A DNA stretch of 64,000 bases from Zetaproteobacteria bacterium CG_4_9_14_3_um_filter_49_83 (GTDB taxonomy: Bacteria > Pseudomonadota > Zetaproteobacteria > Mariprofundales > Mariprofundaceae): the NCBI GenBank assembly GCA_002791545.1, contig PFXG01000011.1:58412-122411 (forward strand). The letters run 5' to 3'. A program made the translations under genes and the position numbers. This document shows positions 46,435-56,411 of the stretch, piece by piece; the stretch's first letter is position 1, and each line of letters starts with the position of its first letter. A model generated the notes under the pieces. It was not told the origin of the DNA. It ran no database searches and was given only the letters and a program-made list of their open reading frames with translations.

Positions 46435-47711
46435 GCAACCTTCTCCTTCAGATGACTGCGAACTTCATCAGGAAAATGCTTAAGCAGCGAAAGAACAGGA
46501 GCAGCCGCACCATCGGCCAAGGCACATATGGTACGTCCGGCCATATGCTCGGACGCTTCTTTCAGCACGGTAAGATCAGCTTCACAGCCTGAGCCATTTT
46601 CCACACGGGTCATCACACGTTCAACCCAGCCGGTACCTTCACGGCATGGCGTACATTGCCCACATGACTCATGGGCGTAGAAATGCGTCAGACGACGGGT
46701 TAATGCAACCATATCAGCGGTTTCATCCATGACGATAATTGCTCCGGAACCAAGGAAGGAGCCCGCCTTTACGATATCGTCATAGGTCAATGGAACATCA
46801 TAATGCTCGGCCAGAATCCACGGCGTGGAAGACCCACCGGGGATAATTGCCTTGGGCACAGAACCATGCTGAAGGCCACCGCACTGATTTTCGATCAGCG
46901 AACGTAATGTTGTACCCAAAGGCACTTCATAGTTACCGGGTTTATTCACATGTCCGGACACAGAAAAAATCTTCATGCCGGTATTATTCGGCTTTCCTAT
47001 AGCCGCATGCCAGGCCCCGCCGAACTCCAGAATGGCAGGAATTGTTGCCAGGGTTTCAACATTATTCACAACAGTGGGGCAAGCATAAAAGCCTTCGACG
47101 GCAGGAAAAGGCGGTTTAAAGCGTGGACGTCCGGGTTTGCCTTCGAGTGACTCAATCAGAGCCGTTTCTTCACCGCAAACATAAGCCCCTGCACCCCGAT
47201 GAACCGTCAGATTTAATGAATAATTTGTTCCGAGAATATTTTCGCCAAGCAAGTTTGCCGCATAAGCCTCTTCAATGGCTGCATTCAAAACATTAGCCTC
47301 ATGCAGGAATTCACCTCGGATATAGATATATGCATCATGTACGCCGAGCGCAAAACCGGCCATGATCATACCTTCAATCAGCAGGTGCGGATCAAAACGC
47401 ATAATATCGCGATCCTTAAAAGTGCCCGGCTCGCCTTCATCGGCATTACATAAAAGATAAATTGGTTTGCCGGTATTGCGCGGTACAAACGACCACTTCA
47501 GGCCGGTTGGAAAGCCGGCTCCACCACGGCCACGCAGGCCTGAGGTTTTAACTTCACTGATAATTTTATCGCTATCGAATTCTTTTAACACGGTTGACAA
47601 AAACTTGTATGCACCGTTTTCACGCGCTACGGATAGCTTATTTTGATTCGGAATGTTAATCCGATCAAAACAAATCGCTGTAACCTTGGAAGGATCTGAT
47701 GAAATGGTCAT
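46431..47711 (-). CDS. nuoF: NADH-quinone oxidoreductase subunit F
   Basis: This 426-residue NADH-oxidising subunit binds FMN, NADH and cluster N3. Motifs are GLRGRGGAGFPTGLKWSFVP (NADH/FMN), CNADEGEPGTFKDRD, GAGAYVCGEETALIES and the cluster loop ESCGQCTPCREGTGW. It is 4-bp coupled to both nuoE and nuoG. Confidence 0.97.
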   Translation of the reverse strand: MTISSDPSKVTAICFDRINIPNQNKLSVARENGAYKFLSTVLKEFDSDKIISEVKTSGLRGRGGAGFPTGLKWSFVPRNTGKPIYLLCNADEGEPGTFKDRDIMRFDPHLLIEGMIMAGFALGVHDAYIYIRGEFLHEANVLNAAIEEAYAANLLGENILGTNYSLNLTVHRGAGAYVCGEETALIESLEGKPGRPRFKPPFPAVEGFYACPTVVNNVETLATIPAILEFGGAWHAAIGKPNNTGMKIFSVSGHVNKPGNYEVPLGTTLRSLIENQCGGLQHGSVPKAIIPGGSSTPWILAEHYDVPLTYDDIVKAGSFLGSGAIIVMDETADMVALTRRLTHFYAHESCGQCTPCREGTGWVERVMTRVENGSGCEADLTVLKEASEHMAGRTICALADGAAAPVLSLLKHFPDEVRSHLKEKVA

Positions 47712-48208
47712 GCTACACCCTCCTGCGAACGGGCGCTCCTGATCAAGTCATCCATCGACTCCGGAGTTGCCTTTTCATGATAAATATTATTGACCTGAAC
47801 AACCGGTGCACCAGCACAAGCTCCGGCGCATTCCACTTCGGTGACTGTAAACAATCCATCCGGGGTGGTTTCACCCACTTTGATATTCAACGTCTTGCAC
47901 ATATGAGCGACCAGTTCATTGGCACCATTTAGCATACAACCGGCATTGGTACATACTTCCAGCAGATATTTGCCGCATGGTTTTTCGCGAAACATGGTAT
48001 AAAAGGTAACCACTTCCCGCACCACCATCAGCCTCAAGCCCAACAAATCGGCCACCAATTGTTGAACATCCATAGACAGGTAACCAAAATCTTCCTGCGC
48101 CATATGCAAAACCGGCAATAACGCTGACCTTGGAGCCGGATATCTTTTAACCAGCATCGCGATTTCTTTCAGGCGTTGATCGCTAAACTGAACCCTTTGT
48201 TCACTCAT
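47708..48208 (-). CDS. nuoE: NADH-quinone oxidoreductase subunit E
   Basis: This 166-residue thioredoxin-fold protein carries 2Fe-2S cluster N1a. Cysteine ligands are in [14 protein letters not shown] and [16 protein letters not shown]. The N-terminal helices ([20 protein letters not shown]) are family-typical. It overlaps nuoD and nuoF by 4 bp each. Confidence 0.97.
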   Translation of the reverse strand: MSEQRVQFSDQRLKEIAMLVKRYPAPRSALLPVLHMAQEDFGYLSMDVQQLVADLLGLRLMVVREVVTFYTMFREKPCGKYLLEVCTNAGCMLNGANELVAHMCKTLNIKVGETTPDGLFTVTEVECAGACAGAPVVQVNNIYHEKATPESMDDLIRSARSQEGVA

Positions 48209-49383
48209 CGATCGACCTCCCCAAACACGATATCCTGTGTACCCAGAATGGTCACCACATCAGCAATCATGTGACCTCTACACATATAATCCAGCGCTTC
48301 GATATGAGCAAAGCCTGATGCACGCACCTTCATACGATAAGGTTTATTCGAACCATCTGATACAATATACACGCCAAATTCACCCTTTGGATGTTCAACC
48401 GCCTGATATATCTCACCTTCAGGCACGTGATAACCCTCTGAAAAATATTTAAAGTGATGAATTAATGCTTCCATATCGCCCTTCATCGCAGCGCGCGGGG
48501 GACTGGTAAGGCGATAATCATCTATCTTGATAGGGCCGGGATTATTCGCCAGCCACTCGATACATTGCTGAACAATCTTGTTTGACTCGCGCATTTCTTC
48601 CACGCGCACCAGATAACGATCATAACAATCGCCTGTCGCACCGATTGGTATTTCAAAATCCAGCTTATCATAGACATCATAAGGCTGCTTACGGCGAAGA
48701 TCCCACTCGACACCGGAACCACGCAGCATCGGCCCCGAAAAGCCCCAGGCCAGTGCTGTTTCCGCATCAACTACACCGACATCAACATTACGCTGTTTCC
48801 ATATGCGGTTTTCAGTCAGCAGTGTTTCATATTCATCCACATAACCGGGAAAACGCTCAGTAAACCCTTTGATTTTATCAAGCAAGCCATCCGGTAAATC
48901 TCTGGCTACACCACCCGGACGAAAATATGCCGCATGCATACGCGCACCGGATACTTCTTCATAAAAATCGAAAATATCTTCACGCTCACGGAAACAGTAC
49001 AGGAACACGGTCATCGCACCGATATCAAGTCCAACTGCGCCCAGCCACAAACAGTGATTCAAAATACGCGTCAATTCAGCAAACATTACACGGATATACT
49101 GAGCCCGTTCCGGAGCCTCGATGCCGAGCATTTTTTCAACAGCCAGCGCATAAGCATGCTCATTAGCCATCATCGACACGTAATCAAAACGATCAAAGTA
49201 CGGTACATTCTGCAAATAAGTTTTTTGCTCAAAAAGTTTTTCCGTACCACGATGCAGCAAGCCGATATGCGGTTCCGCGCGCTCAATCACCTCACCATCA
49301 AGCTCCAGCACCAAACGCAACACGCCGTGTGCCGATGGATGCTGTGGACCAAAGTTCAGCGTGTAATTCTTAATCTCAGCCAC
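48205..49383 (-). CDS. nuoD: NADH-quinone oxidoreductase subunit D
   Basis: This 392-residue 49-kDa-type subunit lines the quinone site. It has [20 protein letters not shown] with the quinone-pocket histidine, [16 protein letters not shown] with the conserved tyrosine, and a C-terminal [18 protein letters not shown]. It is separate from nuoC (not fused as in E. coli) and overlaps it by 8 bp. Confidence 0.97.
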   Translation of the reverse strand: MAEIKNYTLNFGPQHPSAHGVLRLVLELDGEVIERAEPHIGLLHRGTEKLFEQKTYLQNVPYFDRFDYVSMMANEHAYALAVEKMLGIEAPERAQYIRVMFAELTRILNHCLWLGAVGLDIGAMTVFLYCFREREDIFDFYEEVSGARMHAAYFRPGGVARDLPDGLLDKIKGFTERFPGYVDEYETLLTENRIWKQRNVDVGVVDAETALAWGFSGPMLRGSGVEWDLRRKQPYDVYDKLDFEIPIGATGDCYDRYLVRVEEMRESNKIVQQCIEWLANNPGPIKIDDYRLTSPPRAAMKGDMEALIHHFKYFSEGYHVPEGEIYQAVEHPKGEFGVYIVSDGSNKPYRMKVRASGFAHIEALDYMCRGHMIADVVTILGTQDIVFGEVDR

Positions 49384-49969
49384 GATCTACCCCCGGCCAC
49401 GTCTTGGGTATCAACACGCGATTCTCTACTTTATTGGGCTTGTACACACAGCGCCACTGGAGCTCATCAAAGAACAATTCAGCCCGACCGACAACAGGAA
49501 AGTCTTTGCGCAAAGGATGCCCTTCGAAGCCATAATCAGTAAGTATGCGACGCAAATCCGGATGATGATTAAAAATAATACCGACCAAATCGAACGCCTC
49601 GCGTTCAAACCAGTTAGCCGTCGGCCACACTTCCACCACAGAATCCACCAACTCCCGATCATGAACCCTTACTTTCATCCTAAAGCGCTTGTTAAATTTC
49701 ACCGACAACATGTGATAGACAACTTCAAAACGCGGCTCACCTTGTACATACGCCGGATGCTCCAGCATATCCACACCACAAATATCAATCAGCTCATCGT
49801 ACCCATGATCATCTCGTAAGCTGATACACGCCTCTACCAACACCGACTTATCCAGATATACAACGGAGCAATCCAGCCCCTCTTTTACATCCAGCACCGC
49901 ATCTCCGAATTGACTTCTTAAAGCCTCAATTTCGGACGATATAGACTGACTTTTTCCCGTATCACTCAT
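49376..49969 (-). CDS. nuoC: NADH-quinone oxidoreductase subunit C
   Basis: This 197-residue 30-kDa-type subunit of the hydrophilic arm has the signature [20 protein letters not shown] and [12 protein letters not shown]. The C-terminus ends [21 protein letters not shown]. It lies 3 bp after nuoB. Confidence 0.96.
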   Translation of the reverse strand: MSDTGKSQSISSEIEALRSQFGDAVLDVKEGLDCSVVYLDKSVLVEACISLRDDHGYDELIDICGVDMLEHPAYVQGEPRFEVVYHMLSVKFNKRFRMKVRVHDRELVDSVVEVWPTANWFEREAFDLVGIIFNHHPDLRRILTDYGFEGHPLRKDFPVVGRAELFFDELQWRCVYKPNKVENRVLIPKTWPGVDRG

Positions 49970-49972
49970 AGA

Positions 49973-50449
49973 TCACCGCGCAATTGTATTTGTTCGCTTA
50001 ATTTTTTCCTGAAGCTGAATAAAGCCATAGAGCAATGCCTCTGCTGTCGGCGGACAGCCCGGCACATATACATCGATCGGCACCACCCTGTCGCACCCGC
50101 GCACTACGGCGTAAGAATAGTGATAATAGCCACCGCCATTGGCACATGAACCCATCGAAATCACCCAACGTGGCTCTGCCATCTGGTCGTACACTTTACG
50201 CAAAGCCGGTGCCATCTTGTTACACAAAGTGCCTGCAACAATCATCAAATCCGATTGCCTTGGTGACGCCCGTGGAACAATGCCGAATCGATCCATATCG
50301 TAACGTGAGGCTCCCGCATGCATAAATTCAACCGCACAACAAGCCAGACCGAACGTCATCGGCCAGATCGACCCCGCACGCGCCGCATTGATAACCTTAT
50401 CGAGATTTGTAGTAACAAACCCTTTATCAAGAAGACCTTCTATTCCCAT
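49973..50449 (-). CDS. nuoB: NADH-quinone oxidoreductase subunit B
   Basis: This 158-residue subunit holds cluster N2, the electron donor to quinone. Cysteine ligands lie in [13 protein letters not shown] (adjacent pair), [14 protein letters not shown] and [15 protein letters not shown] start at the ATG at 50449 ([10 protein letters not shown]), which has AAGGAG upstream and overlaps the nuoA stop by 10 bp. A frame opening 21 bp earlier is less likely. Confidence 0.96.
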   Translation of the reverse strand: MGIEGLLDKGFVTTNLDKVINAARAGSIWPMTFGLACCAVEFMHAGASRYDMDRFGIVPRASPRQSDLMIVAGTLCNKMAPALRKVYDQMAEPRWVISMGSCANGGGYYHYSYAVVRGCDRVVPIDVYVPGCPPTAEALLYGFIQLQEKIKRTNTIAR

Positions 50450-50811
50450 TGCAAGGCTCCTTTTTTCCAAGCATAAATATAACCAACCAGGAGAATAACC
50501 AGAAACAGCATCATTTCGACAAAGCCGAAGAAGCCGATCTCATTTAACACAACGGACCACGGAAACAAAAATGCTGTTTCAAGATCGAATATAACGAAAA
50601 GAATCGCAATCAGGTAGAAGCGAACATCGAAGTGCATACGCGCATCTTCAAATGCCTCGAAACCGCACTCGTAAGCCGAAAGCTTTTCGTCATCCGGATT
50701 TTGCTCAGCAACCAGCATGGTCAACACCAGCGGTGCTGCGCCCATTCCCAAAGCGATTAATATAAAGATAAAAATGGGTGCATATTCATTTGCTAGGTAT
50801 GCCGATCCCAT
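50440..50811 (-). CDS. nuoA: NADH-quinone oxidoreductase subunit A
   Basis: This 123-residue membrane subunit has three helices. The loop with [21 protein letters not shown] (the cysteine near quinone) is conserved, and [22 protein letters not shown] is the family signature. It is the first gene of the nuo operon, with GGGAGGGG upstream of the ATG. Confidence 0.97.
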   Translation of the reverse strand: MGSAYLANEYAPIFIFILIALGMGAAPLVLTMLVAEQNPDDEKLSAYECGFEAFEDARMHFDVRFYLIAILFVIFDLETAFLFPWSVVLNEIGFFGFVEMMLFLVILLVGYIYAWKKGALQWE

Positions 50812-50840
50812 AAACCCCTCCCTGAAACGAAAAACAATCT

Positions 50841-50868
50841 AGGATAATACAAAAGCCCGCTCTGTCAT
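50841..50868 (-). promoter_or_regulatory. Possible nuo operon promoter
   Basis: On the minus strand, ATGACA (50868-50863) and TATCCT (50846-50841) are 16 bp apart, 30 bp before the nuoA start codon. The -10 box is weak and the leader would be very short, so this is only a candidate. Confidence 0.3.
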
Positions 50869-51020
50869 TCCCGATTTCAACAGAGCCTACTCATTTTCGC
50901 AGCCGGAGTTCTATCATCAACCCCCCTGCACTTCAACCATGAAGAGGCTGTTAAGCTATACTTAAACCCTAGTTCACATAGGGAATTACACTTCAGCCTA
51001 CCGCCCTTCTATCTTCCCAT

Positions 51021-51142
51021 GAGACTGTTTGAGAACATAAAGCATCGTGAGTGAAAGCGGGATTGAGTCAGTTTTTCAATTCATTTGAGACGAATGCTGC
51101 TTGCATTTTCCGCAGCAGGTCCTTCCATTCTCGGACGGTCTC
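51021..51142. mobile_element. MITE copy 2, internally shortened (about 122 bp)
   Basis: The ends are GAGACTGTTTGAGAA and, reverse-complemented, GAGACCGTCCGAGAA. The interior keeps GAAAGCGGGATTGAGTCA, GACGAATGCTGCTTGCATTT and CGCAGCAGG in the same order and orientation as copy 1. The AACGAGAAT-to-CTTTTTC part is missing. The outer CTAG is lost, suggesting an older or damaged copy. Confidence 0.75.
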
Positions 51143-51349
51143 CCAGTTCATTGTTAAACTCAGTAAGCTGCAATTTATTGAATTCCCCATTGGATCAAGT
51201 GGGCGTCTTAAATTTCCTGCTATAAACCGGATTGATCCAACGTTGATATCCTCTGGCGATTCATTAACAGAGAATAAATGCTTTATTACCTGTTGATTAT
51301 TGTAAACTATTACACGGGCATAATTGTCATTTTCACCTATGGTATTGGT

Positions 51350-53779
51350 ATGAAACTGTACAATTCACATTTCATACTTGGACTAACAGCCTTGTTTTTC
51401 ACCAATAGCGCGCACGCTATTGTTGTACAGGACATGGTGACAGGCGGCGTCACTACTGCATCCATTCAAGCAGCTCTGCAAGGGTCTGGCGTCACCATTT
51501 CCAACCTCGTTATCGTGAATAATGGCTGTAATGTAAGTCCGGCGATTGGCCTGTTCAGCCAGGGCACAACAGCCACCGGTCCCGGCCCGGTACTCGGCGA
51601 TACGGATGGCGTAGTCCTGGGAAGCGGCGCTTTCAATGCTGCTGCCAATCCCATTATTTCTCCAAACAATGCATCAAACTGGACCAATACACTTTGCCCT
51701 GCGCCTGTCAGCGATGCGGATATGGTGGCACTTGAGCCACAAACAGCCAATGGCGAATACGTGGCCATTGAGTTCGATATTGTCCCCAGCAAGCCCATCA
51801 TGGCCATTCCTTTTCAGTTTGGTTCTGATGAATTCCCGGAATATGTCTGCTCCCCATTCAATGATACCGTCGGTATTTTTGTCAGTGGTCCTGGCATTGC
51901 CGGAGCCTACACATTAGGAGCCGACAACTTCGCAAAAACAGCGGCAGGCGACCTCACCACGATCAACTGGGTCAATACCGGAGTTGTTGGTATAAATGGC
52001 AACATCGGCAATTGCGGCAGCCTGACCAACACCGCCTATTATACAGATAACAGTAACGGCAACACTTCTGGCGGCAATGCCACTGTTGCTACCACAAATA
52101 CCAATCTGGAACTGGATGGATGGACCAACTACCTCTACAAGCCAATCAATGTAACTCCGGGCGCAACTTATCATGTCAAAGCGGCAGTAGCAGATGCAGG
52201 AGATCGCCAGTGGGACTCTGCCGTATTTTTTCATTTGATTTTCAGCACCAACACCTTCGCAGGTTTTGACTTCGGTGATGCGCCAGACACCTACCGCACA
52301 CTCACTTCAAATGGCGGCCCCAGCCATGGCATCGATACAACTATCTTTCTGGGCACAACCATGCCGGATAATGAGATCACTGGTACCCCCAGCATAGCCG
52401 CTGATGCAGATGACATATCGGGCGTTCCCGATGATGAAGATGGCATTGCCTTATTTCCTGTATTATCGGCCTCAGCAACCAGCTATAACGTGACACTTGT
52501 TGCCAACAACACCTCCGGTGTAGCCGCAATATTGACCGGATGGATTGATTTCAATGGCAACGGACAGTTCGATGCAACTGAAGGTGCAACAGCATCTGTC
52601 CCAACCGGCACAGTGAATGGAAATATCATTCTGAACTGGTCCGGGCTTAGTGGCCTTGTCGGCGGCAACACCTATGCCCGCTTTCGTCTTACCACCGACA
52701 TCGGCATCACCGTTTCAACGCCTGGAGGCAATGCTGTTGATGGCGAAGTCGAGGACTACGCTTTATCCATCAGCCCTGCACCGGATTATGGCGATGCTCC
52801 CAATAGTTATAAAACGCTCGCTGCCAGTGGCGGCCCCAGTCATCTTGTGTACAACACGTTGTTTATGGGTGCCGGTGCAGCGGATGCCGAATCAAACGGC
52901 GTTCCCGGTCCCGGCGCAAATGGTGACGATCTTGCGGGAATAGATGATGAAGATGGCGTAGCTGGTTTCGGAACACTGACCACGTCTTCCACAGCCTACA
53001 ACGTGACTGTATCCACCACCAACACCACCGGCAGCCCGGCAAAGCTGATCGGTTGGATCGATTTCAATAAAAATGGTTTCTTTGAAGCGACAGAGGCTGC
53101 CACAGCCACCATCCCGACCGGAACCGTTGCTGGCGCAACTGTACTGAACTGGACCGGTCTCGCCGGACTAACTGTCGGCAACACCTATGTCCGCTTACGA
53201 CTTTCCACTGATGCAGGCATGACCACAGCCACACCGGGAGGAGCAGCAAGCGATGGTGAAGTCGAGGATTATTCAATACCTATCATCGCATCACCTGATT
53301 ATGGCGATGCGCCTGACACGTATCAGACACTTTCCGCCAGTGGTGGTGCCAGTCACGGCATCAGCGCCAACATCTTCATGGGTTTATTACAACCCGACAC
53401 CGAGGCGGACGGAGTTCCGGGTGTAAATGCCGATGGCGATGATCTGGCAGGCTCAGCTGATGAAGATGGCGTGGTAATCTTCTCCCCGTTAACACTTGCT
53501 TCCGGCAGTTATGCTATTGATGTGTACGTTACCAACAACACCGGCAGCACCGCTTCCCTGATCGGCTGGATAGATTTAAATGGCAATGGCAGCTTTGAAG
53601 CGGGCGAGGCGGCAAGCACTTCAGTCGCAACAGGTATAACCAACGGTATCGCCACCCTGAACTGGACAGGACTCAGCGGACTGGTGGCCGGTCAAAGCTA
53701 TGCCAGACTCCGCATTACCCCTGGGATGGCAACACCAATGATGCCGGAGGACTTTACAATCTTCATGCCGGTACAGTGA
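51350..53779 (+). CDS. Secreted choice-of-anchor L / GEVED-repeat surface protein, N-terminal half of broken gene
   Basis: The start at 51350 gives a signal peptide (MKLYNSHFILGLTALFFTNS, cleavage after AHA) and 809 codons. Residues about 25-300 resemble a choice-of-anchor L domain: DGVVLGSGAF, VAIEFDIVPSKP, FGSDEFPEYVCSPFNDTVGI and VKAAVADAGDRQWDSAVFF. Three GEVED repeats follow, each starting DFGDAPDTY/DYGDAP, with DDEDG, a GWIDFNxNGxF calcium-like loop, TYARFRLTTD and DGEVEDY. The third repeat stops early at SYARLRIT and runs into a short out-of-frame tail. It is an extracellular protein; adhesion or envelope decoration is inference. Confidence 0.8.
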   Translation: MKLYNSHFILGLTALFFTNSAHAIVVQDMVTGGVTTASIQAALQGSGVTISNLVIVNNGCNVSPAIGLFSQGTTATGPGPVLGDTDGVVLGSGAFNAAANPIISPNNASNWTNTLCPAPVSDADMVALEPQTANGEYVAIEFDIVPSKPIMAIPFQFGSDEFPEYVCSPFNDTVGIFVSGPGIAGAYTLGADNFAKTAAGDLTTINWVNTGVVGINGNIGNCGSLTNTAYYTDNSNGNTSGGNATVATTNTNLELDGWTNYLYKPINVTPGATYHVKAAVADAGDRQWDSAVFFHLIFSTNTFAGFDFGDAPDTYRTLTSNGGPSHGIDTTIFLGTTMPDNEITGTPSIAADADDISGVPDDEDGIALFPVLSASATSYNVTLVANNTSGVAAILTGWIDFNGNGQFDATEGATASVPTGTVNGNIILNWSGLSGLVGGNTYARFRLTTDIGITVSTPGGNAVDGEVEDYALSISPAPDYGDAPNSYKTLAASGGPSHLVYNTLFMGAGAADAESNGVPGPGANGDDLAGIDDEDGVAGFGTLTTSSTAYNVTVSTTNTTGSPAKLIGWIDFNKNGFFEATEAATATIPTGTVAGATVLNWTGLAGLTVGNTYVRLRLSTDAGMTTATPGGAASDGEVEDYSIPIIASPDYGDAPDTYQTLSASGGASHGISANIFMGLLQPDTEADGVPGVNADGDDLAGSADEDGVVIFSPLTLASGSYAIDVYVTNNTGSTASLIGWIDLNGNGSFEAGEAASTSVATGITNGIATLNWTGLSGLVAGQSYARLRITPGMATPMMPEDFTIFMPVQ

Positions 53780-55275
53780 CATTTAACACGCTTGATTATA
53801 TTTCCGCACAAGCCGCATCGTTTAATGGCACCACCAACCTGCTGCAGTACAGCACCAATACCGGCTTCATGACCAATGCCTTCATCAATCTGTCGATCAT
53901 GTTATGGGTAAAACCAACGTCTCTGACAGGTATCCAGACCATCTACGAGGAAGGCGGTGATGACAACAATCGCAACAGACGAATGGGCATTATCCTTCGT
54001 CTCAATGGCACCAATCTGGAAGCATCCATGCGTGACCGGGGTGCTGCGGCTTCGACATTCTCGGCTCCATATCCAACCGATAGCAAGTGGCATTTCATTG
54101 CTTTCACCTACGCCAATGGCAATGCCATATTATACATTGACGGAGTTTCCGTGGGCACACTGGCAACCGGCCTGGGAGATATCCGGCGGCATCGAGATCC
54201 TGGTGCTTTCGGTGCCAGCAATACCAGAGATATTTTCAACAACAACGCCACCAATAGCTACTATGCCGGCCTGATGGATGAAGCAGCCTATTATTATTCA
54301 GTTTTGACCCCAGCCAACATACTTGATGCCTACAAGTGTATGAAACCCGGATACGACTTCGGAGATGCGCCAGTCAGCTATGGCGCAACCGATCACAAAA
54401 TGGTCAACAACCTTTTCCTCGGCACCACCACCGATGACGACACAGGCAACTGGGGCGACGGTGTCGATGCCAATGGCAATGCTACCGATGATGATACACC
54501 CGGCGATCCGGCAGGCGGCATCGACGATGAGGACAGTGCGCCGGGACTCACCTTTATATCCGATACAGCCGCTTCTTTTAGTGTTGATGTCTACACCACG
54601 AATACAACAACAGCTGCCGCCACCCTGTTCGGATGGATCGATTTCAATAAAAATGGCACCTTTGAAACTAGCGAATCAGCTTCAATCGCTGTACCCATGG
54701 GAAGCAATAACACTGTTGTAACGCTTAACTGGACAGGCCTCTCAGGTCTCACCCCGGGAACTGCTTATTTACGCCTGAGACTGACAACAGATACAGCTGT
54801 CACCACGGCAACGCCAACAGGTTCAGCGATCAATGGTGAGGCCGAAGACTATCAATTACCAATTGCGGGACTACCTCAACTGACCGTCCTTAAACTGGCA
54901 AATGCATCAACAGCCAAGCCGGGAAGCACATTGACATACTCTGTAACAGTCGTAAATACTGGTAGTGGCGTTGCAACAAATGTGATCATTACAGATCTGC
55001 TCAGTCAGTTTACCAGCCTCGCTCTTGATCCCTTTGGTAATGGTAACATCTTTCAATTTTCAGATGGTGCAAACCCGTCAGGAATGCCTGGAACGGCTGC
55101 TTCTGTCACTTATTCCAACACGGGAAGTGCACCTTTCTCGCATATAGCTGTTGATGACGGATCTGGACATGACCCCAACATCAAGGCTTTTAAAATCATA
55201 CTGGATGGCACCATGAACGCAAACACAGGCAGCAATCCCAGCTTTACTGTCCAGTATAAAGTGCTGATCAAATAA
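53713..55275 (+). CDS. C-terminal half of the broken surface protein: LamG, GEVED and DUF11-like domains
   Basis: This frame has no start or signal of its own; the first GTG-type start is at 53776. In-frame sequence is already domain-like from 53713 (HYPWDGNTNDAGGLYNLHAG), the usual beginning of a LamG/concanavalin-like domain. That domain spans about 200 residues (LSIMLWVKPTSL, WHFIAFTYANGNAILYIDG, GLMDEAAYYYSVL). A fourth GEVED repeat follows (YDFGDAPVSYG, GWIDFNKNGTF, NGEAEDYQLPI), then a DUF11-type beta domain (TVLKLANASTAKPGSTLTYS). It clearly continues the preceding gene. The absence of stops over more than 500 codons argues that the break is recent or artefactual. Confidence 0.72.
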   Translation, partial: HYPWDGNTNDAGGLYNLHAGTVTFNTLDYISAQAASFNGTTNLLQYSTNTGFMTNAFINLSIMLWVKPTSLTGIQTIYEEGGDDNNRNRRMGIILRLNGTNLEASMRDRGAAASTFSAPYPTDSKWHFIAFTYANGNAILYIDGVSVGTLATGLGDIRRHRDPGAFGASNTRDIFNNNATNSYYAGLMDEAAYYYSVLTPANILDAYKCMKPGYDFGDAPVSYGATDHKMVNNLFLGTTTDDDTGNWGDGVDANGNATDDDTPGDPAGGIDDEDSAPGLTFISDTAASFSVDVYTTNTTTAAATLFGWIDFNKNGTFETSESASIAVPMGSNNTVVTLNWTGLSGLTPGTAYLRLRLTTDTAVTTATPTGSAINGEAEDYQLPIAGLPQLTVLKLANASTAKPGSTLTYSVTVVNTGSGVATNVIITDLLSQFTSLALDPFGNGNIFQFSDGANPSGMPGTAASVTYSNTGSAPFSHIAVDDGSGHDPNIKAFKIILDGTMNANTGSNPSFTVQYKVLIK

Positions 55276-55280
55276 ACAAA

Positions 55281-55307
55281 AAAAGCTCCTGATAAATCAG
55301 GAGCTTT
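55281..55307 (-). terminator. Terminator of tmRNA, also ending the convergent surface-protein gene
   Basis: A 12-bp stem (AAAGCTCCTGA / TCAGGAGCTTT) closes a TAAA-type loop, followed on the minus strand by seven T residues. It lies four bases past the tmRNA CCA end and six bases after the plus-strand stop codon, so it can serve both directions. Confidence 0.85.
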
Positions 55308-55311
55308 ATAC

Positions 55312-55660
55312 TGGTGGAAGCGGTGGGATTCGAACCCACGTCCGAAAACCATCAGCCAATGGATCTACATGTTTAGTCTGTTAATTCAGCACTCTTCGGA
55401 AACTTAACAGACAAAGTACCCGGAGAGTCGATCCGTTGCTTTTTAACCCACATGATCACGAGTCAACAACCCTGTGTGGCGATTCCATTTAATTGGCCCC
55501 GGATTCGAAATGAATGGACACATCGCGAGCGGGGTAACTTACGCAGCGTAAGCTAGTTCTACGTCGTCGTTTGCAATTATTGCAAATGGCCTGGGTAACG
55601 GGCGTGCCTGCCCGACATGCACCAAAGGGTTCAGTATCTTCGTCGAAACCAGTCGCCCCC
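55312..55660 (-). ncRNA. ssrA: tmRNA (one-piece)
   Basis: This is transfer-messenger RNA, which with SmpB rescues stalled ribosomes and tags the unfinished protein for proteolysis. The 5' end is GGGGGCGACTGGTTTCGACG and the 3' end carries the T-arm GTGGGTTCGAATCCCAC and ends CGCTTCCACCA. The acceptor stem pairs GGGGGCG with CGCTTCC (two G-U pairs). The tag frame (55574-55539) reads GCA AAC GAC GAC GTA GAA CTA GCT TAC GCT GCG TAA, giving ANDDVELAYAA after the charged alanine. Length 349 nt is typical. ubiC lies upstream on the same strand. Confidence 0.96.
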
Positions 55661-55725
55661 TTAAGTCGGGCTGAGCCTAGCCCTTAAAGATAAAGCTTCA
55701 ATGAAAATTAGTGCCAAGGTGAAAA

Positions 55726-56283
55726 TCAGCGGCGGCTGCGCAATAAATCCAGTCGCTGCCAGATTTCATCGCGAAACACTTCAACAACCAGCGCCCGCGT
55801 ACCGGATTCAGATCGAAGCACTGATCTTCTGGCCCAGCAACCGGCATGCGCATGCCCCTCGGAAATCCGCATAATGCTCAAATCAGAGCGTGACAGGAAC
55901 AAGCCGCGATCCAGCAGAAGATTGCCCAACGGCCTCTTGCCTGCTTCCAGATCATCAATCAAATCAGCAGGCAGTGTATCCAGAGGTAAAACAGACTCTG
56001 CATCAAACATCACCGAATCCCGATGCATAAGCGAGACACGCCGACGCATAGCCGGTTCATAGGGCTGCGCTCCGAGAAGCATTGCTTCACCTGCTTCCAT
56101 CTGATCGACAAACTGATCATGCAAGCGAACCTTCACCACCATACGGTAGTGCCGCTCAAGAAAGCGGGTCAATGAAGATGTGACGGTCAAAATAGCCGCC
56201 ATATCCCTTGGCACGCCGACTTTATCCGCTTGCCACTCCCGAACCGGCGTCCATGATTCCTGATCTATCCCTGTCAAAAACAT
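55726..56283 (-). CDS. ubiC: Chorismate pyruvate-lyase (UbiC family)
   Basis: The enzyme converts chorismate to 4-hydroxybenzoate plus pyruvate, the entry to ubiquinone synthesis. The 185 residues have the UbiC layout: ILTVTSSLTRFLERHYRM, the REV-like RRVSLMHRDSVMFDAESVLPL, KRPLGNLLLD and CWARRSVLR. The C-terminal VVEVFRDEIW carries the product-binding glutamate. Overall similarity to E. coli UbiC is low, and a UbiC-like protein of different function cannot be excluded. The quinone product would serve the complex I encoded upstream. Confidence 0.78.
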   Translation of the reverse strand: MFLTGIDQESWTPVREWQADKVGVPRDMAAILTVTSSLTRFLERHYRMVVKVRLHDQFVDQMEAGEAMLLGAQPYEPAMRRRVSLMHRDSVMFDAESVLPLDTLPADLIDDLEAGKRPLGNLLLDRGLFLSRSDLSIMRISEGHAHAGCWARRSVLRSESGTRALVVEVFRDEIWQRLDLLRSRR

Positions 56284-56411
56284 ACGCGCATCATGCGTAG
56301 AACCTGTAACCGGTCAAGCGTATTCCCGCAATTTCACCCCCGGCCAAGATGAAAATAGCCGCAAGCGATGCGTCAGGTTACTATCGCGGCCACATCGTCA
56401 GGAGGTCACCC

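Larger units (their letters stand above)
50812..51349. other. Gene-free divergent region between nuoA and the surface-protein gene
   Basis: This 538-bp stretch holds the candidate nuo promoter, MITE copy 2 (51021-51142) and about 200 bp upstream of the plus-strand surface-protein gene. I see no open frame worth calling and no strong promoter on the plus strand. Confidence 0.6.

Noticed and set aside
51278..51349. Longer N-terminus for the surface protein
   Set aside because: The start at 51350 gives a clean signal peptide. The upstream extension would bury it and has no ribosome site.
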